DNA from: Apostichopus japonicus
Lineage: Eukaryota > Echinodermata > Holothuroidea > Aspidochirotida > Stichopodidae
NCBI RefSeq assembly: GCF_037975245.1
Contig: NC_092562.1
Location: forward strand, 2,825,001 to 2,889,000
Length of the DNA: 64,000 nucleotides
Reading direction: 5' to 3'
Made by a program: the position numbers and the translations under genes. Below are positions 1 through 11,800 of the stretch, in pieces. Numbering within the stretch: position 1 is the first letter of the stretch; each line of letters starts with the position of its first letter. Under the pieces are notes generated by a model, which saw only the letters and a list, made by a program, of their open reading frames with translations, did not search any database and was not told where the DNA came from.

Positions 1-2641
1 AAACTGGAATTATGTATATATTTTTCATGCTTCATAGCAAAAGCTATTTAATATACCACCATGGGGATCGTTTCCAGGGTAACAGCTCCCATCTTACTTA
101 CTGCCCACCCTCCCCTCCCTACCTGTGGCATGCCACCTTTTGCTCGCCTCCTCCCTTCTGTGGAGTGAGTCCTTGACCTCGCCGGCTAGATTCTCTCTCA
201 AAATTGTTGGCTTATGGAGGTCGTGACTTGGGAGTAGTCTTTCATGTGGCTGTCAATATTACCTTAATCAACAAGGGATGGATTTCATTTTCCCTCCCAA
301 ATCAAGAAGCAATATATTTCATATTTTTGTGGTTTTCTCTGAATAAGGAGATCTACTATTATTCTTGGTCAAATATTGTGACTATTATGTTTGGGGAAAC
401 AATGATGGTGGTTCATGCATGGCAGCAGGGAGGAACATGGAACAAGGCTGTGGGTGCTTTAAATGTGGTGTGGTCCTTCCATCTTCGTGGATCATGGAAC
501 TCCGAAGGGCAACAACATGTATGACACTCGCAGACTAGTGTTTCTGTGGTGTGGTATTTCTGCAGTGTGGCCTGCCTTCATCATTGTAAATCATCAAACT
601 CAAATGCTAAGTGTAAAATGAAACACATGCTCTCTGGTATTTCTGTGTTTTCCTTCACAGAATTTCAAATGGTAGAATCTTGTGGCAGTACCCAAAAAGA
701 CAAACTTGACTGCTTCTTGTGATGGTTGCCATCAAATTATTTCACCCTTACCTGTCTCCATTCAACAAATGCACTCCTATTATATACCAAGCCCAATAAC
801 TAATACTTACCTCTCTGCTGTCCCTACTGACCTACTTCTGGGTCTGGTACATGACTTCCATCAATCTGAAAGTGTTGGGGTTTTCATTGTAGTGAACACT
901 ACAGGTTTGTGTGGATTCAAGCATGTTTCATAATTCAAAGTTTTCTTTATGTAAGCTACACTTTGGTGCTTATATGGTCAACTTGGTCAGAACTTCTATA
1001 ATGGTATCCCAGTTTACCGTAACATAAAATGTGAGCTCTGTGGTGTTTCTATGGTGTTTCTGTGGTGTCGTTCGCAATGACACTGTACAAACTGAAGAAG
1101 AAGAAATGTTTGATTTCAATCCATTTAGTGTTGATATAGCCATAACTGTCCTAAACTCCAAGTAATTAGATATTAACGTTGTAATATGAATTAATTTAAC
1201 ATTTTGTATTAAATTGTTTGGGATGGTAGGCTGACTGTACACTCCTTCACAGATTATTTGTTTTTACTGTCTTACTAGCTAGCTCTGTGTGTCTTTCAAG
1301 AGTATATCTCAGGATCGTTTTTAAACGGTTAGATGTCAAGAGTAAGAAGATGGTTTTACTGCTCGTGGATGCTGCTGTTGGTGATAGTAGTACCCTAAGC
1401 CTCATAGAAGAATGTTTGTATGTGATTTATTAACACTTATGTCAGGAGGTCCAGAATGGATATTGGGGTAATATAAAAGGGTTTTACAGTTTGTTTGCAG
1501 CTTGAGGCTATCTCTCTTTGAATATTTTTTTATCTCCCAGAAAGACAGACAAAATTTCCTGCAAAAGTATTGTGCATGGCCCATGGTATATATATGGAAA
1601 ATGGTGATTTCTTGCTGTTGTCGTGTCGTGTTTTATTATTCAATGTAAAGTTACAAAAATTGGGTTGTTATTGGCTGAGATAAATATTTTGCCTTTTTGT
1701 GGATCTGGCCTCCTAAAGGGTATTTATATTTATAGGGTAAACTGTCTTTGTGTAGCTACAGTGAAGCATGGAGCTATTTCGTTAATAGCTCCATGAGTGA
1801 ACGAACAACACGATCTATCTGTGGACCAAACAGTGCTAGATGGGTAGGCTAATTCAGGCCTCCTAAATTATTTACAAAGTTGGTATTGTGAGTCACAATC
1901 AAGAGTTGGGGTACCTGTACAAATAGATTGTTATGGTTGTATGTATAAAATTGTGCTTCAGATTTGTTTCCCCCCCCAACCCCCGCCCCCAAACAAAATG
2001 GGGGCCATTAATTGTTAACTACAAAAGTTACCGACTTGGAGAAAAATGTAGAATGTATGAAAAAGTTAACCTTTGTTTGATCAATATAAGCTCAGTTGAT
2101 ATAATTAGAGATTTCCAAGGTTTAAATTTAATGTTTACAACACATGCACAAATTAGCAGGAAGACAACTTTCAAATCCACTGATTGGATTTACTTTGTAG
2201 AAAAAGGCTCAAAATTTTACAAATTTGTATTTGCAATAATGGGAAACTCGTCAGTATAATATGTCGGACCTCCAATTGCAGGCTTGATTTTCTTTTGTTG
2301 TGAATCTGTGGATCTTTCCTGAGGAGGGAAGCCCCCCCTCTTGGCTTCCTGTTTTTTCTGTGTCTCTTTCTGTCTTTTTTGCTCGTTGATCCGTGGATCT
2401 CTCCCGAGACGGCTTAAATCTGTAAGGTTTATGTTAATTCCTCGTTGAATTGCTGTAACCTGTATCGTGCATGGCCGTTCCGTGTCGTGCATGCATGTGT
2501 GGCTTGCTACAGGTATAGGCAACAAAGTTGACATTCTATTTTGTGCTAATTAGATTGCATGGAACAACAGACGTTTTGTCAGCTTTATCCAATCAACTAT
2601 TAAAAGAACATTCCATCTTTTCTTCTTTTTTTACTCGACAG
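1..2641 (+). other. Patched intron upstream of exon 3 (partial)
   Basis: No coding exon was recognised here. The exon for the N-terminus and TM1, expected upstream of exon 3, is not visible, so it should lie left of the window. The stretch is AT-rich with a poly-C tract at 1971-1992 and one short perfect hairpin (1767-1795). Short open frames (for example 204-524) have no recognisable features. Confidence 0.75.
1767..1795. repeat. Perfect 12-bp inverted repeat (hairpin)
   Basis: catggagctatt at 1767-1778 and its exact reverse complement at 1784-1795 flank a 5-nt spacer. It lies in a Patched intron. It may be the core of a small foldback element; the function is unknown. Confidence 0.7.
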
Positions 2642-2831
2642 TTGGAGGACGATTACAAAGGGAACTAGACTACACAGAGAGAACTTTAGGGGCGGGGGAA
2701 GGGACTACAAATCAAATAGTATTGCAGACTTCCAGGCAGGAGGGAGCTAATTTACTCACCAAGGAGGCTTTATTACAACACTTGGAGTCTACAAAGTTAG
2801 CCACTCAAGTAGAGGTTCAAATGTTTGATAT
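2642..2831 (+). CDS. ptch1: Patched exon 3 (start of ectodomain 1)
   Basis: The acceptor is ttactcgacag and the donor gtaagt; the exon is 190 bp. It encodes the [12 protein letters not shown] segment and [17 protein letters not shown], both characteristic of Patched just after TM1. It enters with the last two bases of a split codon and leaves with two bases of the next. Confidence 0.95.
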
Positions 2832-5800
2832 GTAAGTTCAATATTTCTTCTTTTCTAAAATGTATTTTCCCTTTCTTTTGGCCTTTGGTTACTTTTCTTC
2901 TTTCTTTTGTTTATATATTTATTTCGTTTGGTTGTGTTTGTTTGTTTGCGACGATTGCAGTGTCTGTATTTATGCTTTTGATGTCCAGCTTGTATGTGGA
3001 TAGATCTGAAGATATGCAATTTGCCCATCTGGTTAGTGAAACCTGTACTGATGTGTGTGTGTAGCTTATATATTCAACAATCAATGAACATTCAATTTAT
3101 TTTGGTTATTTTAGGGAAGAGAAATGATATCTGAGGTATTTCTGCCATTAATCTTTTTCACCAGATCACCCCCCTTCTCCTTCCCCTCCCCTTCCCCCAC
3201 CCACCCCCAGCACACAGATTTAGGTCAAAACCATTTCTTCGTAGCTCACTGTACAGATACCCTACCTGCGGGTAGCTTCTCCTGATTGATTAATTTGGGA
3301 CACATCTTCTCCCCTTAATGTCTTCAAGGAGCCAGGGAATGTAACAACGTGTGAAGCCTGGTAGGAAGCCGAAATTACTTCCAGGAATGGACAGTTATAT
3401 TTAGCCAAACATCAAATTGAATTTGCTGCATTTGGATGCGTGTGCGTTTACGGGGTTGTGGGAATGTCACTTGCAAGATCAATCGTTTCGGCATCCCCAC
3501 TTTTTGGAAATTATGTACATGGCAAGTGTAAGAGCTTGTAGGAAACAGGTTTTTGCAAAATGACAGTGTCTGGCTTCAGTGACAGATCTAATTTGAGATA
3601 AATCCCTTCCGACTTTATAGGCATGCAAGATTTCACACTGCCAGCACAGTCGAACAGCATGCCCAAACACTTCACGACGAACGAGGTATAACAACCCGTT
3701 GCAATAGTTCCTTGACCTTTACAGAAAGTGCAACATGTATGTGGCTGTTTTTTCCTCTGTAGGGATGTATATGTATACATATTTGTAACTTGAGAACAAC
3801 ACACTGACTGCTGCAGCTACAGTGCATTGGTTTATTGGACAGAGGGGTATATATATATAGAGATGGGTATCATTTAACGAAATTAATGTTGACATGTTTC
3901 ATAATTTTTTATTGGCCTTGAATTTCCATGTTTCTGCATTGCCAAAGTCCCCCCTCGTTAAAATGGGGGGGTGGGGGGAGGGACTGATCTTTTTCATTAA
4001 TCGGCGTCAGTACAGTAACAGTAAAGTAACTAATTAGTGTGGCATGGGGTACAAATGTGTGTAGCTTGGCATTAAGGGCCCGTAGATGTATTAAACCTTT
4101 GATTTACCATAAAGCACCCATGCCCCCAGACAATGTGGGCTCTTCCTCAGGAAAAAGTAAAAAAAGAAAAGCATCATCCATGTAAATAAAGGCAAGTGGT
4201 CTTTACATCTGGGTGACATTGATAATTGACTTTTGATATGTTGGTCAAAGACCACTTTAGATATGAAACCCTGTTACGAATAAATAATATCCCGGCCAAT
4301 TTTGTCTCCCGGGTACCTTCCCCAGTTTGTTTCACTTGATGTAGAGTTATTTACAAAGCGCACTTTTTCTTAAGGAGCATGCACCTACTTCCTCTTCCCA
4401 GTTATCTGCTCAGAGGTCTGTTGGCTTCTTCTGAATCACTAAAGGGTCGGTGAGTTCCCCTTCCCTATCCTACTGCTGGAAGTTTTTACTGTACTTATTT
4501 GCCCCTTGCCCAGCCAGCTCCGTGGACATTGAACTCCCTGTGGCTGTAGCGGCTTCTAACCAGAGTTTAGCTACCTCTCAACTCTTCGGATGATACCTGG
4601 AACTTGCAGGCAACTGTTGAAATGAATTAAACACTCTGATATATCAGTAACTCCAGGAACGCTAGCTAACTTATTAAAATAGCAGTCAGAGATTATAATA
4701 TTCCAGATCAATATAAACAAATATCTTCTAGACGGTGTAATTACCATGTATAAATGCTAATCTTTAAAAATTTCGAAATAATATGCTCTCTGCCAATCCG
4801 CTACTCATTGCATGCAAATGAGCCTTTTACTCTTTGAAACGGGGCTCAATCTTTCTTTTAGTGTGTGTGGTGGTTGCAGTCCCTCTGCTAACATTAACAC
4901 AATTTTGAAAGAAAAAAAAAAAAGGGAAAAGTGTGCCAGATATTTAAAGAACATTTATCTGCCTTGGTTATTAACTTCACACCTGAGACCTGGCTAAATT
5001 TAACCCTTTCATTGGTAAAAAAAAAATTGGATGATTTTTCCTTTCAGAGAAAAAAAATGTTAACTTTCATTGGATGGCTTTGGCCTCGATTAACAGTCCA
5101 CCAGACAGCTGAATAGATGTTCTGAATAGTAACAGTGGCAAGGCTTTAGCCTGACACCCATCTGTCCCTCATGGCCCCAGCTCTGCTCTCTGGTGGTCTT
5201 CACTTTAATTTAATTATGGTGTATGGAATGTGGCATACCTCTACTAGTTTTCACTCTTTTGGTGCAAAGTGGAATTTCACAAATCGTTTTTGTTAAAGCC
5301 CTTTTTCTTAAATATGAGAATATAGCTTCTAGGGATGACAGGAAAACCTGGTGGAAGTGTGAGGATAAAAGTCCGGGGACAATTAGGGGGGGGGGAAGAA
5401 AAAATGATTATGTAAGAAATATATCTGGAAGGGTGCTGCACACCAGATGTGATGAATCGACTCAATGAAAGCATTATGCGTCGTTTCGTTTTATCCACCT
5501 CTTCTACAAATTAAAGATTATCCACTGTAGCTCAGTTCAGACTCTTTGTTTTCCAATTAACATGAAACAAGGGATCATTAATATTAAATTGCATGCACCA
5601 GATTGATAACCAGTATTGTAGAGTATACTTGTGAATATACCTCTTCCTTTTTTTCGATCTTCAGAACCTGGAAGTTTCGAGATCTTTGTTACATTTCAGA
5701 GTATACCAGCTTTGAAGAATATCTTATTGATGATGTAAGTAGATCATCTAATCATCAATCAATATTATTTGAACGACATGAGAACATATATTTAAAGAGC

Positions 5801-8800
5801 ATTTATCTGCCTTGGTTGTTAACTTCACACCTGAGACTTGGCTTAATTTAACCCTTTCATTGGTAAAAAAAAAATTGGATGATTTTTCCTTTCAGATTAT
5901 CCACGGTAGCTTGATTTAGACTCTTTGTTATTAATATTATAATATCTGTTATAATATCTTATTGATGATGTAAGTATACCATCTAATCATCAATCAATAT
6001 TATTTGAACGACATGAGAACATATATTTAAAGAGCATTTATCTGCCTTGGTTGTTAACTTCACACCTGAGACTTGGCTTAATTTAACCCTTTCATTGGTA
6101 AAAAAAAAATTGGATGATTTTTCCTTTCAGATTATCCACGGTAGCTTGATTTAGACTCTTTGTTATTAATATTATAATATCTGTTATAATATCTTATTGA
6201 TGATGTAAGTATACCATCTAATCATCAATCAATATTATTTGAACGACATGAGAACATTAATATTTTTTATGTGAGTGAATTATTGATGGACTTGAATATT
6301 ACATCTAGCTTTCCTGTAACACTATTTTGAAGGATGTTTAAGTAAATTCCTGCTGAATTTCTCAATTCCAGCATGAAGGTACAGTACTGTATACATATAT
6401 CTATGTATATAACTAATACATAACTGAATCCGCCAGGCAAGCAGTTTAAACCCATTTGGTGATTTTCTATAGTTTTTGTTAGGTATTGATTATGTTAAGT
6501 TTTTCCTTGATATATGAATATTAACAATATATATCAATGTCTCTTCTCCCTGAGTTTAATTATCTTAATATATATTGTACTGTACCCAAAATTGATCACA
6601 CCTCATACATGTCACCGTGGAAACTTTGATATAAGTAACCAAATAATAGTTTCAAAGTTTCAAATAATGAAAGAAAGAAAAAGTGAACACACAGTAGAAA
6701 TAAATGATCAGAATTAATTAATATGTACGTCGATCAATCAATCTTGTATAATACCGTCATGATTGTTATGCGAGGCGGTGATGGGGTGGATCATTAATAA
6801 TGCCTGTTTTTGATTATTTTGTTTTCAGATTGTCGATAGGTTGATACCGTGCACTATAGTTACTCCTTTAGACTGCTTCTGGGAAGGAGCGAAACTACTG
6901 GGACCCGAATTTCCCATTCATATTCCGTAAGTACAAATTTCAAACTGTACACAAAATGTACATATTCTATAAGACCATCTCTTTATGCACAATAGGCTAC
7001 AAGGAGGCTGGGGGGGGGGGGATTGTTTTAAACTTTTAATTACTCGTCTTAGAACTGCAGCACATTTTGAGCATTTCTATGTTCCAAATATGCTGCCCCC
7101 TCCCCCCCCCCCAGCTCTGGAGGATTTTATGCTAACTTTTTCAGGTCAAAAAGTTGAGGAAGTACAACAATGCATAAACTGTCATGTTGGCCTTTTGTTC
7201 GGCAGAGAGAGTTAGACATACTTTGATTATAAAGCTTGTAAGGACAGGGATGATGCGCAGAGACTTTGTCATAAGGTGAACTCATTTCCAGGACCACCAG
7301 GGTGTTTTTAAAGCCAGATGCCAGCCCATATGGCAACTTTGTATATTATCTTGTGTACGCTATCCTGTTGACACCTCTCTACATGTGTGAGAGAGGCTGA
7401 GAGTGGTGCTCACACATTGCCCTGGAACAAGATGTCTCTGTTGCAAAGCATTTATGGACCTTTTTTTTTTTTTTTGATCTTTTTTTTTTATCAAATTTCT
7501 GAAATCTTGGTCTTTGGAGGAACGTGACTCTAACTAACTGAGCATATAAAGTACAGTTGTTACAGGTGTGATAGCTATGTATACATACATATATATATTG
7601 TGTTTGAGGAATGAACTGTTGTAAATTTCAGTACATGTATAATATGTAATATATTGCTGCCTGTTTTGGAGAGGGAGATCGAAGATTCTTTAATTTAATA
7701 TCCAGTTATATATACCAAATTTCTGAGTATGTTGGACATGAACTTTAAGATATTCTGGACGATTGTATAACTAGGGTTGTTAAATGAGTTCTATGAGTGT
7801 GAGCATACTTAATAATTCTAGATGTGTTTGAGCTAGAATGTTTGTAAGTATGTTTGGTATTCTTACTAATTCTAGATGTGTGGGAGGCTATAAGTGTGTG
7901 GGTATACTTCTGCATACTTAAAATTTGTAGCCGTATGTGACAACTTTCTATGTATATTCTATATATTTGTGAGTATTAGTAGCATACTTGAATACAATTT
8001 CTAAATGTGTGTGACAACTTTCAATCTTTGTGAGTATGCTTGGCATACTTATATACAACTGCTAGATGTGTGTGACAACTTTCTATGATTATTCTATATA
8101 TTTGTGAGGATGCTTTGCTGCATACTTGAAAGAGTGGTGCTGTCATGGTAACTTGGTCATGGGCTCTTTCCATTTTTTTTGCCAAGTGACCTACTTACCC
8201 CTCACAGGTTCTGTAGCAATTCTTGTAACCTAGATCACAAAAGGAATTAAAACAAATCAAGGGGGCGATGGATTTGCTCTCCATGAAGAACAGAGCAGAA
8301 AGAGGTCACCGATGTTTCCGAGTCGTGTGTCGATATCAAAGTGTTTTCTCTAAACCTCTACGAATCTCCTGATGATTTTGGAATTTTGTTCGTTTGAGGG
8401 CTTCATTCTTCCTCGATTGAAATCTTTTTTTTTTAGTTGTCTTGTTCACGTTCAAACCCACCGGCAGCTATATATATATGCATGCAAGATTTCTGCTTGT
8501 CACACCTGTCTATTTGAGTATCTGCTTCCATCAGGAGAAGTTTTTTTTGCATCTCGACTGTCGTTATTATTTATCGTGCGCAGAGAAAACAGTACACAGT
8601 TTTTTAAATGGAACTGACACGATTGGCAATAACAATGATACACTCAGAAATCGCTGTTTGCTTCAATTTACCTGGTTTTCTTAGTGATCTGATCAGCTCC
8701 CTCAGAGATGAACTTGTACTGGAGGCATCATAAGGAGAAATAAATCGTTGGTTTGATCTGATAAGGAAATTCCTGAAAGTACACCTGTGACATTCATGAA

Positions 8801-11800
8801 CCACAAATTATGTTGCGTTTAGTGTAAGATCTTATCTTTAAAAACAAACAAAATGTCTTCTTTGGTTATGGTTTTTTTTTTTTCCATTGTTAATTTTTTT
8901 TCCTTTTCTTTTTGCAGAACATACAATAATACATTCAGGTGGACAAATTTAGATCCAGTAGGACTCATAGATATTTCTGAAGCTTACAGAGAATACCTTG
9001 AACCCATGCAAGAAATGTTTAATAGTGTAAGTTATTTTCATGCAACTTTTTGTAGGCTCCTATATATATGTGATGTGAAGTGGTGTCTTTGTTTTTACTC
9101 AGTGTGTACCCTGTTATCGGAACGAACTAGTTTACAATTATGAAGTATCATAAAAATGTCATTGTTATGATGGAAGCAAGGTGTGATAATGTTTGCCTTA
9201 CGTATTTGCAAAATAGAAATCTCCCCCCTCCCCCCAAAAAAAAATAACAGTGTGCTCACATGCGATACATGTGAAACATCTTGTGTTTTGATATTGTTTT
9301 GAAATGTTGAAACAGATAGGCTTTCATGGTGGAGTTTGTTGATGAAATAACCATGCTATTGCTATATGAAACATTACAAAATAGTTTTCACCCACAAGAA
9401 AGGTGCAGTTAGCTGGTATTAACCTGTAATTAATTATTCATAGCAATAAAATATGTCCCAATTCTTATTACATATGTGTTAAACGGCAAATATTTAACGT
9501 AATTTGAAGAAATCTTTGACATTTTCCAGTATGGTTTTGACATATATTCTTTACCACTATGTAAAGCATCTGTGCAATGAAGCACCGAGGATTGAATCAA
9601 TATCCTTCATTAGTCGTTAATTAGCCTTATTCGATGAAAAAGTCTGGGCCGGGGTTATGGGAGGGGGGGGATGTTGTAACCTGGTGTGATCATGTGTGAC
9701 CGTTAATAATTATTATAATTTTTAATATATTATATTAATGTATTATATATTAATATTTTATATATATTTAATATATATAATATATTATAATAAAATATAT
9801 TGTATAATGATTTTATAGTTTTTAATAATAATTATGATTACCTTTAATAATAATTAATTTTAATAATACTCCGTAGCTTTGAAAAACAAAAAGTGCTGAC
9901 CAAAATTCATCAGGCTGCTTAATGAAGCAAACTAGCATGATATATGCCACTGTTTGTTCATTAGTGATTTTGTAAATGCGAAAGATATCACACCGCAGAC
10001 AGTGACCTTTGTTTTAAATCCATTTACATCTGTAATATGGAAACCTGTCTACAAATTAACAACACAAGATTTTGTTTCTTCCACACACTGCAGACGGGTA
10101 TTGGTCACGGGTATGTGGATAGGCCGTGCTTAAATCCACAGGATCCGGAGTGTCCGAAAACAGCTCCAAATAAAGCCAGTGGGCAGGTGAGTCTTTGTGT
10201 TTTGTTATTGCAGCAGATTCGCAGACTTTGAAGACCCACAACCCATGATCTCCCGTGAGGAATGAGCCACAACCCACAGTCACACCCCCCTCCACACCCC
10301 CTCCACACCGCTGCATACCCCTCCCCCTACACTACCAACATTGATGCTCAGAATGCATGACTACTCACTTGGACTTAAGGCTTCAAAATATGGCCTAACC
10401 CATCTTCTCGGCAAGCTCTGCAAACTGTAGACATATTTTCCTAAAAACCTTAAAAGGGTCGGTCACCCACTTTTGGGTTGTGCCCTATAGTGTGTGGACT
10501 GTCGTTCTATGGAAGGTTACATTATTTCCCTTTCTGAATTTGTGTACCACAAAATGGGCAGGGCGTGGGGCCACTCTCCGTGAAAAAGTGGCCGTTGGTT
10601 CGAAACCAACAGCCACTTGAGTGAAACTGGGGACCATCTCACAATTTAGCAGTCCTTGAGATTTGACAATGAAATATGCATATTAGTACAATAATTTCAT
10701 GTATTTTTTTGTTGATATTTATTCCAGGTCCCAGATATTGGTTATTTTCTCACTGGTGGATGTAAAGGATTTGCCAAAAAGTTAATGGAGTGGCCTGAGG
10801 AATTGATCATTGGTGGTACTTTAAAAAATTCAAGCGGGTATATTAAGAGGTAAGTGTGGCGAGGGCTTGGGGAGGTTTGGGATAGGATATGGGGAGCGAT
10901 TGGGAGGGGTGGAGAGGGGGAGATGGGAGAAAGGGAGAGAGGAACTTAAGTTTGATGGAAATTTGTAATTTTGGGGAAGATGAGGGATGCTCTTACAAAG
11001 CTAGCAATACAGAAATTTTTCAATTGTTGATAAATACCTGTTGAAGCTAGAAACTTGCATGAAACAAGAGTGAAAAAAAAAATACAAAAATATTTGGATG
11101 GAGGGGAGGAATCCTTCATCAAGATGGGATAGAGATTTGATCATTGTGGTGGATATGAAATTAATGTCAGAACAGATTTTTTTAATAATTTATCCGTCTT
11201 TCTCTTTTTGTCAGTGCTGAAGCACTGCAAACAGTTATACAACTGAAAGGGGAGCAGGATATGTACAACTCCTGGCGGAACCACGATAAAGTTGCCGGCA
11301 CACGATGGTCCAGGGAGAAAGCCCTCGAAGTCTTAGATGCTTGGCAACGCAAGTTTACGGAGGTATGTCATTTTCTCAGACACAGTGGTTTTGTGCGTTT
11401 ATATTGTACGCTTGTTTGATTTTTTGGTTAAATTGCCATAGGTAGGGGAGAAGCATATGCAGTCGAGTTGGCGTGTGTATGTGTAAGTATGTGACGTCCT
11501 AGCTTGTATACACAACTTTTCAGGGTAGGCAACCTCTGCATTTCACATACATGGCATGTGGCTTCCACATAATTGGTACAAGAACCCTATTGTTTTAGGT
11601 GGAGATCAAAGGTCATTTGGGGTCAGCAAAGGGCAAAAATGTGAAAATCTTAAAACTGCTGTATCTCCAGAACCTGAACGTCAAAGGAGCTCATATATGC
11701 ATGGTAGGATAGCCTTAAGGTAGTGTAAAGTTTCTACCCAATTTGAGGTAGGGCAGAGTTCATTTAAGGTCACCATGGGTCAAACTTGAAATCGTTGTAA

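Noticed and set aside
204-524. 106-codon + strand frame near the left edge as the missing Patched TM1 exon
   Set aside because: The translation shows no Patched motif and no suitable splice borders; the TM1 exon is presumably outside the window.
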